This document shows, piece by piece, positions 57,479 through 64,000 of a stretch of DNA of 64,000 bases. A program made the position numbers and the translations under genes. This DNA comes from Cellvibrio sp. PSBB023 (GTDB taxonomy: Bacteria > Pseudomonadota > Gammaproteobacteria > Pseudomonadales > Cellvibrionaceae), in contig NZ_CP019799.1 in assembly GCF_002007605.1 (NCBI RefSeq), positions 2,768,001 through 2,832,000 of the forward strand. Direction: 5' to 3'. The number at the start of each line of letters is the position of its first letter. Positions within the stretch are counted from its first letter, which is position 1. The notes below the pieces were generated by a model. The model worked only from the letters and a program-made list of their open reading frames with translations. It ran no database searches and was not told where the DNA came from.

Positions 57479-59083
57479 TCAGCCGCCATTCCCTAATATC
57501 TTCAACCGATAGTCACCCAACAACTCGCGCTCGGCAGCGCTAATGTCAAGACTGGGCATTTCCCCCAACATATCCCGCACAGCTTCGGCCACCTGTTCGA
57601 CTTTCGTCATATTGCACGCAAGTTCGTCCGCTAACGGCAGCTTGGAGTCTTCCATCAATACCTTGTTAAAAAACTGCAGGCAGGGGATTTGGTATTGATC
57701 CATAAACACGCCGCGATTAGGCAGCTGCAAGCGGCGCTCGGCACGTTGGCGGAACAGGGCCTGGATCGATTGATTCAGTTGCTGCGCCTTGTGCAGCTCG
57801 CCCGCCAGTGGGCGAATACGTTCAAAGTCGCAAAGCGCATCGCGGAAATACAGCAGCGAGAGCACGCCCCAGTAGTAGCTGTAATCCCACAGGAGTTTTA
57901 AGCCCATCATCACCCGGTCACCAAAACCACCGTATTGACCAGTGTAGAGCGACAAGGTGTTTTGGTAGATGGAACGCAGCAGGCGCTCATAGACGACCGT
58001 TTGCACGCGGATGTCTTGCCCGCGCCGCTCCTCGATGATAAGCGAGCAAATAAATCCGTTGGCGAAGGCGATAAAGTCGCTGCCGGGCGAGTAAAAAGGA
58101 TCGGCAAAAACACCGGCCTCGCCTGCCACCGCCCAACGCTGGTCGCTGAACAGTTGTTTGCAATCGTAGGAATAATCCTGCAGCACCACAAAATCGAGGA
58201 ATCTGGCATCGCCAATCGCCACTGCACAGCGCGGTTGATGCTGTGCCAGCCATGTCATGGCCGAGGTTTGGTCGCTAATTGCAGCGGCATCAAACGCGAG
58301 ATCATCCATCACTATGCCGATACTGGTTACACCCGAGGCAAGCGGGATAATCCACACCCAGTAACCGGGTCCCACCAGGTGATTGGTGCTCAGCCAGCGG
58401 CGCCCTTCGGGCATACAGCGGGCGTGCCATTCGGGACTATTGCACCAGTCGTCTAGGGTAATTTTGCGATCCACTCGAAACCAGATGGCGTTGGATTTGT
58501 GTTCGTTTTTGGCGGCGAGATTCAAGTGATTTTTTAGCAAACCGGCGCGTCCAGCGGTATCCACCAGCCAGTGGCTGATTAGGGTTTGCTCGCCAGCGGC
58601 GGTGCGAATCACCAGTTGTTTGTCATGCGCGGAATCGGTCTCAACTCTGGTATCCAATTGCAGGATATCGGCTTGGTCTATCAGGGTGACGCCCAGTGCG
58701 CGCACCTCATCGGCGAGGTGATTTTCAATATCGCCACGGTCGATTTGGTAGGTGGGAATACCAAAGGTTTGGCTGGCGCCCAGCTCGTCCTGTTGGGCAA
58801 AGTCATCGGCTGGCGCGCCAAAGAAGATACGGATACCAAACTTTTTGAGGTGATTTTCCTTGAGGTGCTGCATCAACCCCAAATGATGCGACAAATAGTG
58901 AGAACCAATTTCCACCGTGGATTCGCCGACTTTGGCAATGGCGCGCGGGCGCGGAAAGCCCTGCTTTTCCACCACGACTATGGTCAATTCGGAATTCGCC
59001 TGTTTTAGCTGCTTGGCCAAACCCAAACCGGCCAGACCGCCGCCGGCGATAATCACATCCCAATAAGACAACTTTTGAGTCAT
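57479..59083 (-). CDS. FAD-dependent halogenase-like oxidoreductase
   Basis: This 534-residue flavoprotein has the FAD motif VIIAGGGLAGLGLA, the KVGEST segment near residue 55, and WVWIIP (residues 242-247), which fits the WxWxIP signature of flavin-dependent halogenases. A lysine pair in HLKKFGIRIFFG lies where halogenases keep their catalytic Lys. GEAGVFADPFYSPGSDFIAF is the typical C-terminal FAD block. Xanthomonadins are brominated and their cluster encodes such a protein, but aryl-polyene members could instead be hydroxylases. It follows the ketosynthase pair on the same strand. Confidence 0.8.
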   Translation of the reverse strand: MTQKLSYWDVIIAGGGLAGLGLAKQLKQANSELTIVVVEKQGFPRPRAIAKVGESTVEIGSHYLSHHLGLMQHLKENHLKKFGIRIFFGAPADDFAQQDELGASQTFGIPTYQIDRGDIENHLADEVRALGVTLIDQADILQLDTRVETDSAHDKQLVIRTAAGEQTLISHWLVDTAGRAGLLKNHLNLAAKNEHKSNAIWFRVDRKITLDDWCNSPEWHARCMPEGRRWLSTNHLVGPGYWVWIIPLASGVTSIGIVMDDLAFDAAAISDQTSAMTWLAQHQPRCAVAIGDARFLDFVVLQDYSYDCKQLFSDQRWAVAGEAGVFADPFYSPGSDFIAFANGFICSLIIEERRGQDIRVQTVVYERLLRSIYQNTLSLYTGQYGGFGDRVMMGLKLLWDYSYYWGVLSLLYFRDALCDFERIRPLAGELHKAQQLNQSIQALFRQRAERRLQLPNRGVFMDQYQIPCLQFFNKVLMEDSKLPLADELACNMTKVEQVAEAVRDMLGEMPSLDISAAERELLGDYRLKILGNGG

Positions 59084-59086
59084 CAC

Positions 59087-59920
59087 CTAAAAACTCACAT
59101 CAAGATTAAGCGCGCGGGCCGGGCTGAGGGCAAAACGGCTCTGCCCAGGCGTTTTTACAGCCAGTTGTTGCAGCAACCCGAGCACTTTGGCGGCAGGGTT
59201 ATCGCGGTACAAATTGCCCAACAACTCATGGGGTAACACAGGAATGGAAGGTGTTGCAGCTGAGTCATCGCTCATGGTCAAGCGCGCAAGGGGAGCCGCT
59301 GCCGAGCCAGCAGGCACAATCAGCAGCGCGGCCGCAAAGCTATGTTCGCAGGCGAAAATTTGGCGATAAGCATCGTGCGCGGCGGTATCAAACAGGGTCA
59401 CCAGTACCGGCTCGCTGTGTTGCTGGCACTGGATCATCGCCTCCAACAGCGCCAAACCGGCGGTGTTCTGATAGGCAGCGATGGAGTTGGCGGACTTCAT
59501 ACAGCCGGTGCTGATTGTCCAATACCCAGCAGCAGCGTTATGCACCGAATTGTGGAATTTCGTCGGCGATAACTGCTTTTCGGCGGTGGTGAGCACCCGA
59601 CACATATAGTCGGTAATCTCGGTATCGCCCAAACCCGAGCCAAATACGCAGGCCACATCGCTGGATGCCAAACCCGCTTGCTGCAAAGCCTGCCAGCTCA
59701 CCTCAACAGCGGCGCGCACCGGTAAGGGCGCACGGCGGCGTTCGTTAGCGGGGATAATTTCTGGTTTAGGCACTTGGGTTGCCCACTGCAAATCCTCACC
59801 AATGGCTGGATTGGCAAACAGCGCCTGCAGCTCGACCCAGTTATTAAACGCTGGCCCCCAAGCGCCAATGCCGACCAAATCTACCGCTATGTTCGCGGGG
59901 TTGTTGTGTGACGCACTCAT
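59087..59920 (-). CDS. Ketosynthase chain-length-factor-like protein (ApeC-like)
   Basis: This 277-residue protein has the thiolase fold N-terminal half only (VDLVGIGAWGPAFNNW; VACVFGSGLGDTEITDYM; HNSVHNAAAGYWTIST) and is much shorter than a 400-residue ketosynthase. The usual ACSS nucleophile context and both histidine motifs are absent. It overlaps the upstream ketosynthase by four bases (ATGA), so it is probably its non-catalytic partner setting chain length, as in ApeO/ApeC pairs. Confidence 0.87.
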   Translation of the reverse strand: MSASHNNPANIAVDLVGIGAWGPAFNNWVELQALFANPAIGEDLQWATQVPKPEIIPANERRRAPLPVRAAVEVSWQALQQAGLASSDVACVFGSGLGDTEITDYMCRVLTTAEKQLSPTKFHNSVHNAAAGYWTISTGCMKSANSIAAYQNTAGLALLEAMIQCQQHSEPVLVTLFDTAAHDAYRQIFACEHSFAAALLIVPAGSAAAPLARLTMSDDSAATPSIPVLPHELLGNLYRDNPAAKVLGLLQQLAVKTPGQSRFALSPARALNLDVSF

Positions 59921-61128
59921 ATTGCCACCTCCACACGGCTAAAAATCAGGCAGGCGTTGTTGCCGCCAAAGCCGAAGGAGTTGCTCATTACATGGGTTAG
60001 GTCTGCGGTTTGGTTGGCGGCGCTCATGCTGATGGCGATCTCAGGGTCAACCTGCGTCAAGTTCAGAGTTCCCGGCACCAAACCGGAGCGCAGCGCCTCC
60101 AGCGCAAAAATGGACTCCAGAATTCCCGCCGCCCCCAAGGTGTGCCCGGTCCAGCCTTTGGTGGAACTGGCCAGCGTGGACGCAGGAAACATGGTGCCAA
60201 CCAGATTGCCTTCAATATGATCATTAGCGCGACTGGCAGTGCCGTGCAGGTTGATATAGTCGATTTGCGCCGGTACCAAACCCGCCTGTTCCAGCGCCTG
60301 CTCAATCGCCAAACGCGCACCCTCGCCTTCGGGGTGCGGGTGAGACATATGGTGTGCATCCGAGCTTTCGCCGTAACCGCTGACCTGAATGCCTGCGTGC
60401 TCAATGCCTTGGGCGTCGCTGCCGCGTACAAGAATTGCAAAGCCAGCAGCTTCACCCAGGTTGATGCCATCGCGCGTACCATCAAAGGGACGGCAAGGGG
60501 ATTCAGACACCAACTGCAGCGAGTGGAAACCGTAAAGCACGCTCTGGCAGAGAGTATCGGCACCGCCGACCAAGACCGCGTCCACAATACCGGCGCGCAA
60601 CCAGCGAGCGGCGGTAGCAAAGACTTTGGCAGAGGAGGAACAGGCGGTATTCACCGTCATATTGGGGCCATCCAACCCCAACAATTCAGCAACAAACAAA
60701 CCCGGCGCATGCGGATTCAATACCTGCTCTTGCAGGAATTGCGGCGGCAATTGGCCTTGCGCATCCAGTTGGCGATAAGCCTCTTCCGAGCGGTCAATAC
60801 TGGATGTGCTGGAACCCATCACCACACCGATGCGCGCCGAACTAAAACGCTCAACCAATTCGGCAAGCGATTGCTGCAACGAGCCCTGCTGTAACCCCAA
60901 GGCGATGAGCGCATTATTGCGGCTCTTCCACTGCGCTAACGCCGGCGAAAAAACGTATTCATCAATAGCGGCGACGCGGCCAATCCAGGTCGGTAAATCA
61001 CAGCCGGGGAAATCGTTGGCACGCAAGCCGGAGCGTTGATTCGCAAGCGCTGCACGCAGTTCATCCATCCCGCTTCCTGCGGCGCAGGTCGCGTCATAAT
61101 CGACAATCACTATCTGCTCGGGGGACAC
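59917..61128 (-). CDS. Beta-ketoacyl-ACP synthase of the KS/CLF pair (ApeO-like)
   Basis: This 403-residue FabF-type ketosynthase has Cys163 in VNTACSSSAKVF and histidines in YINLHGTASRANDH and TKGWTGHTLGAAG. It starts at GTG 61128 with no better ATG nearby. It is the first gene of the last leftward block and is coupled by overlap to the chain-length-factor-like gene. It should carry out elongation while the KS at 47366 may handle a different step. Confidence 0.92.
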   Translation of the reverse strand: MSPEQIVIVDYDATCAAGSGMDELRAALANQRSGLRANDFPGCDLPTWIGRVAAIDEYVFSPALAQWKSRNNALIALGLQQGSLQQSLAELVERFSSARIGVVMGSSTSSIDRSEEAYRQLDAQGQLPPQFLQEQVLNPHAPGLFVAELLGLDGPNMTVNTACSSSAKVFATAARWLRAGIVDAVLVGGADTLCQSVLYGFHSLQLVSESPCRPFDGTRDGINLGEAAGFAILVRGSDAQGIEHAGIQVSGYGESSDAHHMSHPHPEGEGARLAIEQALEQAGLVPAQIDYINLHGTASRANDHIEGNLVGTMFPASTLASSTKGWTGHTLGAAGILESIFALEALRSGLVPGTLNLTQVDPEIAISMSAANQTADLTHVMSNSFGFGGNNACLIFSRVEVAI

Positions 61129-61272
61129 AGTTCACTCACTTTTAGTAGCGGAAGAGTAATACGGCCATTACCTACAACGGCCCAAATGGCTCGGGATTAT
61201 AGAGACCGAGGCGCAAAATATCACCCTTACGGGCGATAGCTTGCGCCGGATCAACAGCGGGAAACTGCGGAG

Positions 61273-62433
61273 TTAAAACCAAAACGACAAATAAAAGCGG
61301 ATCACATCTGCCTGCAAGCTGTACAGTGGTTCGCTACCAGCGGCGAACTCGGTGGGCGATACACGGGCATCGCGGAAGTCGTCGTAGTCGATATTGAAGT
61401 GATCCCAGTAGAGATTAACGGTGCTTTTTTGAAACCAGGGAATAGTACCCGCGGGCATTTTATAGGTGACGCCCAAGCCAAGTACTGTGGATGAAAACGG
61501 ACTCAGCTCTTTGTCGCGGGCGAGATAGTTTTGTGCATTGCGAAAGGGGAAGAGATCCTCATAGAAATCTGCCGCCGTTTGCTTGTACATGCGGTATTTC
61601 ACCTCAAACAAAAAGCGTTCGCCGTAGGGATGCAAATAACGCAGTTCGGCATTCTCGGCATCAATTCCCCAACTGTCCGAAAATTGACGAAGCTCAGCGC
61701 GCAGCGAAGCGCGGTAAGGTAAAAAATAAATAGCGCGCAGCCCAACAGCATCGCTATTGCGCGTGTGGGGATACACTTCCGTTTGGTAGGCGTACCCGCC
61801 GGTTCCCGTAAGATAGCGCACAGAGCGATAGGGGTTATTCAAACAACTTTCTGTATCCGCCAGGTTCAAACACTGATCGGTCGCCGAATCAAAACTGAGT
61901 GAGGCCAATAGATTTTTAGTGATGATTTGCGATGCGTTAATGCTGTACTTACGCCGCTGCAAATCGCGCTTGTAGGTCGGGTCTGTATTTTGGCCAACAA
62001 CGTCCTCGCCTAAACTCACACCAAAACCCAGCGTGGTTAAATCACCGAAAAAACTTTGATCTATACCAAAGCTGTAGGTAGTTGCATCGTAGTCATTTTC
62101 TTTACTGCTGACGTAGCCAACCGAAATGGTTGAGCGGTCAATCATGTATTGCGCACTCAGCCCCTGTTCTTTGCGCTCTTCGCTGTAGGGGCTTGCAGTG
62201 GCCTCTACGTCGATCGACGCACTACTCACCATATCCACATAATAATTGGCGGCGACAGATACCGAACTGCCAATACTTTTGCGTACTAAAATAGAGGGGC
62301 CATCAATTTGTGCGCCGCCACCATCGTAACCATGATAAAGCACATCGATGCGTTCATCCGGCAATACCGCTGCCTGCGCGATACTGGCCGCCAAGGTAAT
62401 ACCTAAAATCAGCAGGCGATTAATTACAGCCAC
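61273..62433 (-). CDS. DUF3570 outer-membrane protein
   Basis: This 386-residue exported protein has a signal peptide (INRLLILGITLAASIAQA) and beta-barrel-like alternation, ending FYLSFWF with a C-terminal aromatic. DVLYHGYDGGGAQIDGPSIL and QGLSAQYMIDRSTISVGYV match the DUF3570 family. I chose GTG 62433, five bases after GGGAGG; the start lies 14 bases inside the DUF4266 gene. Function is unknown, but it is regularly found with DUF4266 and a thioredoxin-like gene. Confidence 0.83.
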   Translation of the reverse strand: MAVINRLLILGITLAASIAQAAVLPDERIDVLYHGYDGGGAQIDGPSILVRKSIGSSVSVAANYYVDMVSSASIDVEATASPYSEERKEQGLSAQYMIDRSTISVGYVSSKENDYDATTYSFGIDQSFFGDLTTLGFGVSLGEDVVGQNTDPTYKRDLQRRKYSINASQIITKNLLASLSFDSATDQCLNLADTESCLNNPYRSVRYLTGTGGYAYQTEVYPHTRNSDAVGLRAIYFLPYRASLRAELRQFSDSWGIDAENAELRYLHPYGERFLFEVKYRMYKQTAADFYEDLFPFRNAQNYLARDKELSPFSSTVLGLGVTYKMPAGTIPWFQKSTVNLYWDHFNIDYDDFRDARVSPTEFAAGSEPLYSLQADVIRFYLSFWF

Positions 62434-62644
62434 AGCCACCTCCCGATGCGCCATCACCGCCGCGCGCGGCTTCGCGCGCATCATAAACGTGATGCAAATA
62501 ACTACCCGCTACCGGATCACGATCAAAACTCATGATTTCATCCGCAATTTTTTGGCGTTCATAGGGTTTGACCCACGGCTTGATGGGGCTACAGGCGGCG
62601 ATGCACAACAGCATCGCCAGCAGCAGGGAGAGGCGCGCTATCAT
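62420..62644 (-). CDS. DUF4266 lipoprotein
   Basis: This 74-residue lipoprotein has lipobox IAAC (Cys18), the family core KPWVKPYERQKIADEIMSFD and a glycine-rich end with GGGCGCN. It overlaps both neighbours: by four bases with the TlpA-like gene and by 14 with DUF3570. DUF4266 proteins have no known function; the terminal cysteines suggest metal or redox chemistry. Confidence 0.87.
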   Translation of the reverse strand: MIARLSLLLAMLLCIAACSPIKPWVKPYERQKIADEIMSFDRDPVAGSYLHHVYDAREAARGGDGASGGGCGCN

Positions 62645-63144
62645 TCTTTAATCAGCTCACGGATTTGGTCGCGGTATTTATTTTCGTCGCCCGGTTTGTA
62701 GCCGCGATTCACGAAACGAATTTCACCTTTTTTATCGATTAACACCGTGGTTGGCATAGCGTCCACGTTGTAAAGGCTGCTCGCTTTGCTCTCGGCATCA
62801 TACAAAATCGGGAAGGTAACACCGAGCTGCTGGATAAGTTTTTTTGCATCGGTATTGTCCTCTTCCACATTCACGCCATAGAGCACGAAACCGGCACTGC
62901 TGTAGCGTTTGGACATTTCATCCAACAGTGGCATTTCCTGACGGCAGGGGCCGCACCAGGAGGCCCAGAAATTGAGCATCACTACCTGACCGCGCTGTTC
63001 TGCCAAACGCACATTTTCACCGCTGCTGCTGGGCAAGGTGAAATCCGGCGCAGGTTCCGCCATAGCGACGAGCGAACTCAAACCCAGTGCAATTGCGGCG
63101 GCAATCGTTGCCATTTTTTTATGTAACAGTCTGTGCGATACCAT
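62641..63144 (-). CDS. TlpA-like periplasmic thioredoxin
   Basis: This 167-residue protein has a signal peptide (cleaved about SLVAMA-EP) and a redoxin domain with the active site NFWASWCGPCRQEM. NVEEDNTDAKKLIQQLGV and DAMPTTVLIDKKGEIRFV follow. It should reduce disulfides of exported proteins, plausibly those of the cysteine-bearing DUF4266 partner. The start at 63144 was chosen over 63156. Confidence 0.9.
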   Translation of the reverse strand: MVSHRLLHKKMATIAAAIALGLSSLVAMAEPAPDFTLPSSSGENVRLAEQRGQVVMLNFWASWCGPCRQEMPLLDEMSKRYSSAGFVLYGVNVEEDNTDAKKLIQQLGVTFPILYDAESKASSLYNVDAMPTTVLIDKKGEIRFVNRGYKPGDENKYRDQIRELIKE

Positions 63145-63179
63145 AATCAACTCCACATCGATTCAAAAAAAATTCTGAA

Positions 63180-63842
63180 TTAGAAAAATACTGACAGGCC
63201 TAAACGCGACTCCAAATTGGTAATGCGTTTTGCCTCACCAAACAGCTCATGTTCAAAGCTGTGCCCGCGCATACTTAAATCCAGCGCCAACCAGTCGGTG
63301 GTGTAAAAGCGCAAACCCGCGCCGATGGTGGTAGTGAAATAATCTTTTGCGGCAAAATCGGTATTGCCTGCACCCGCCATCAAATAAAAGTGATTGTTGA
63401 AGGTCCACTTATCCGACATAAAAATTTGGCCGTGCAAAAAATTGTAGCCCAGCGACACGTTGTAATACGCCAGATCGCGTTGATCTCCGGTCAAGAGTTC
63501 AACGCCGCCACTCAATAATTCGTAGCTGGTCTTTTGTGTTTTACTGGTGCCATAGGCCGCCTCCACAAAAAAGCTTTCGGTGATGTGATAGGCGAGCGTA
63601 AAACCGGCCACTCCGTTGGTGCCGAAATCTTCTATGGATAAAAATCCGTAAAACACCCCCAGCTCAAAATTTTCCGTATCCAAATCGTCTTCTTTAATGT
63701 GGCGACGTTTAATATCGGGCGTGATGACCTGCTCCAGCTCATCCTCATCGCTGCCTTCATCTTGCGCGAATGCAGGTTGGGTGATGCTGAAAATCCCAAG
63801 CAGCAATGCGCTTAGAAAAAGACGTTGAAACCGAGTTTCCAT
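63180..63842 (-). CDS. Outer-membrane beta-barrel protein
   Basis: This 220-residue protein has a signal peptide ending PAFA-QDEG, an acidic linker (DEGSDEDELEQVITPDI) and an OmpA/OmpW-like eight-strand barrel with C-terminal SRLGLSVFF. It fits the group of outer-membrane barrel-domain proteins seen with TlpA-like and DUF3570 genes. Its start overlaps the upstream barrel gene by 31 bases. Its role is unknown. Confidence 0.82.
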   Translation of the reverse strand: METRFQRLFLSALLLGIFSITQPAFAQDEGSDEDELEQVITPDIKRRHIKEDDLDTENFELGVFYGFLSIEDFGTNGVAGFTLAYHITESFFVEAAYGTSKTQKTSYELLSGGVELLTGDQRDLAYYNVSLGYNFLHGQIFMSDKWTFNNHFYLMAGAGNTDFAAKDYFTTTIGAGLRFYTTDWLALDLSMRGHSFEHELFGEAKRITNLESRLGLSVFF

Positions 63843-64000
63843 TCATTAACCTCTTCGTTGGTATTACGACTGGTGAGCACGTAATGATTGGTGTAATCCG
63901 CGCGCAAAAACAGGCGCCCGGTGAGATGTACATAAGCGCCCAGACTGGCTTGCATCACATTGTCATCGCGGTCTTCTGTTTCGACCAGCGTGGCACTGGG
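63812..64000 (-). CDS. C-terminal part of a second outer-membrane barrel protein (partial)
   Basis: This is an open frame entering from the right edge; 62 codons are visible before TAA 63812-63814. The sequence alternates in barrel fashion (GAYVHLTGRLFLRADYTNHY) and ends WKLGFNVFF with the terminal aromatic of outer-membrane proteins. It overlaps the next gene by 31 bases, so the two are coupled. The N-terminal part lies outside the window. Confidence 0.8.
   Translation of the reverse strand, partial: PSATLVETEDRDDNVMQASLGAYVHLTGRLFLRADYTNHYVLTSRNTNEEVNEWKLGFNVFF

Noticed and set aside
60010..60894. Forward frame of 294 codons opposite the ketosynthase gene
   Set aside because: The ketosynthase on the other strand has complete active-site motifs, and this frame is its shadow.

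Overview
The window looks like chromosome of a gammaproteobacterium of the Cellvibrionaceae, most likely Cellvibrio. The evidence is Pseudomonas-like gene order (gluQ-cbrX-cbrA-cbrB-crcZ-pcnB-folK-panB; oscA-sbp-cysT-cysW-cysA; trxA-rho-ubiD), a family 10 pectate lyase, opgGH, and moderate GC. The genus is inferred; no rRNA, tRNA, CRISPR array, integrase or complete transposon was seen.

1-9.1 kb: the 3' end of gluQ, a small membrane protein gene, and the CbrA/CbrB two-component system. An 808-base gap before pcnB carries a CbrB-type UAS, a well-spaced sigma-54 promoter, an A-rich transcript with many AACAACAA-like motifs and an intrinsic terminator. I read this as a CrcZ-type Hfq/Crc-sequestering sRNA. 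pcnB, folK, a deoxynucleoside kinase and panB follow. 9.2-12.4 kb: a secreted PL10 pectate lyase whose leader holds an A/C-rich loop, two small reverse-strand genes and a LysE-family exporter.

12.4-19.1 kb: a reverse-strand sulfate-uptake block in transcription order oscA (58 aa), porin, sbp, cysT, cysW, cysA, with palindromic repeats in the sbp/cysT and cysW/cysA gaps. 19.1-25.5 kb: gdhA, a periplasmic binding protein with a sensor kinase, and ahpC-ahpF, again with a palindromic repeat between the two ahp genes.

25.5-28.6 kb: an AT-rich accessory island with two unknown membrane-anchored proteins, an attC-like palindrome between them, and a HigB/HigA-type toxin-antitoxin pair with a perfect 16-bp palindrome in front of it. 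28.7-44.0 kb: housekeeping genes (ParA-like ATPase with a TPR lipoprotein, srkA, cysE, mscL, ubiD, rho, trxA), a hybrid sensor kinase, and opgG-opgH for osmoregulated periplasmic glucans.

44.1-61.1 kb: an aryl-polyene/xanthomonadin-type pigment cluster in four transcription blocks. It has two ACPs, three ketosynthase-fold proteins, two hotdog dehydratases, a ketoreductase, a thioesterase, an aryl-ACP ligase, an MMPL exporter, a LolA-like carrier, two acyltransferases, a glycosyltransferase, a halogenase-like flavoprotein and its own chorismatase for the hydroxybenzoate starter. The ligase would load the starter on an ACP, the ketosynthases with reductase and dehydratases would build the polyene, and the acyltransferases, exporter and carrier would attach it to lipid and move it outward. 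61.2-64.0 kb: a reverse-strand envelope operon of two beta-barrel proteins, a TlpA-like thioredoxin, a DUF4266 lipoprotein and a DUF3570 protein, cut by the window end.
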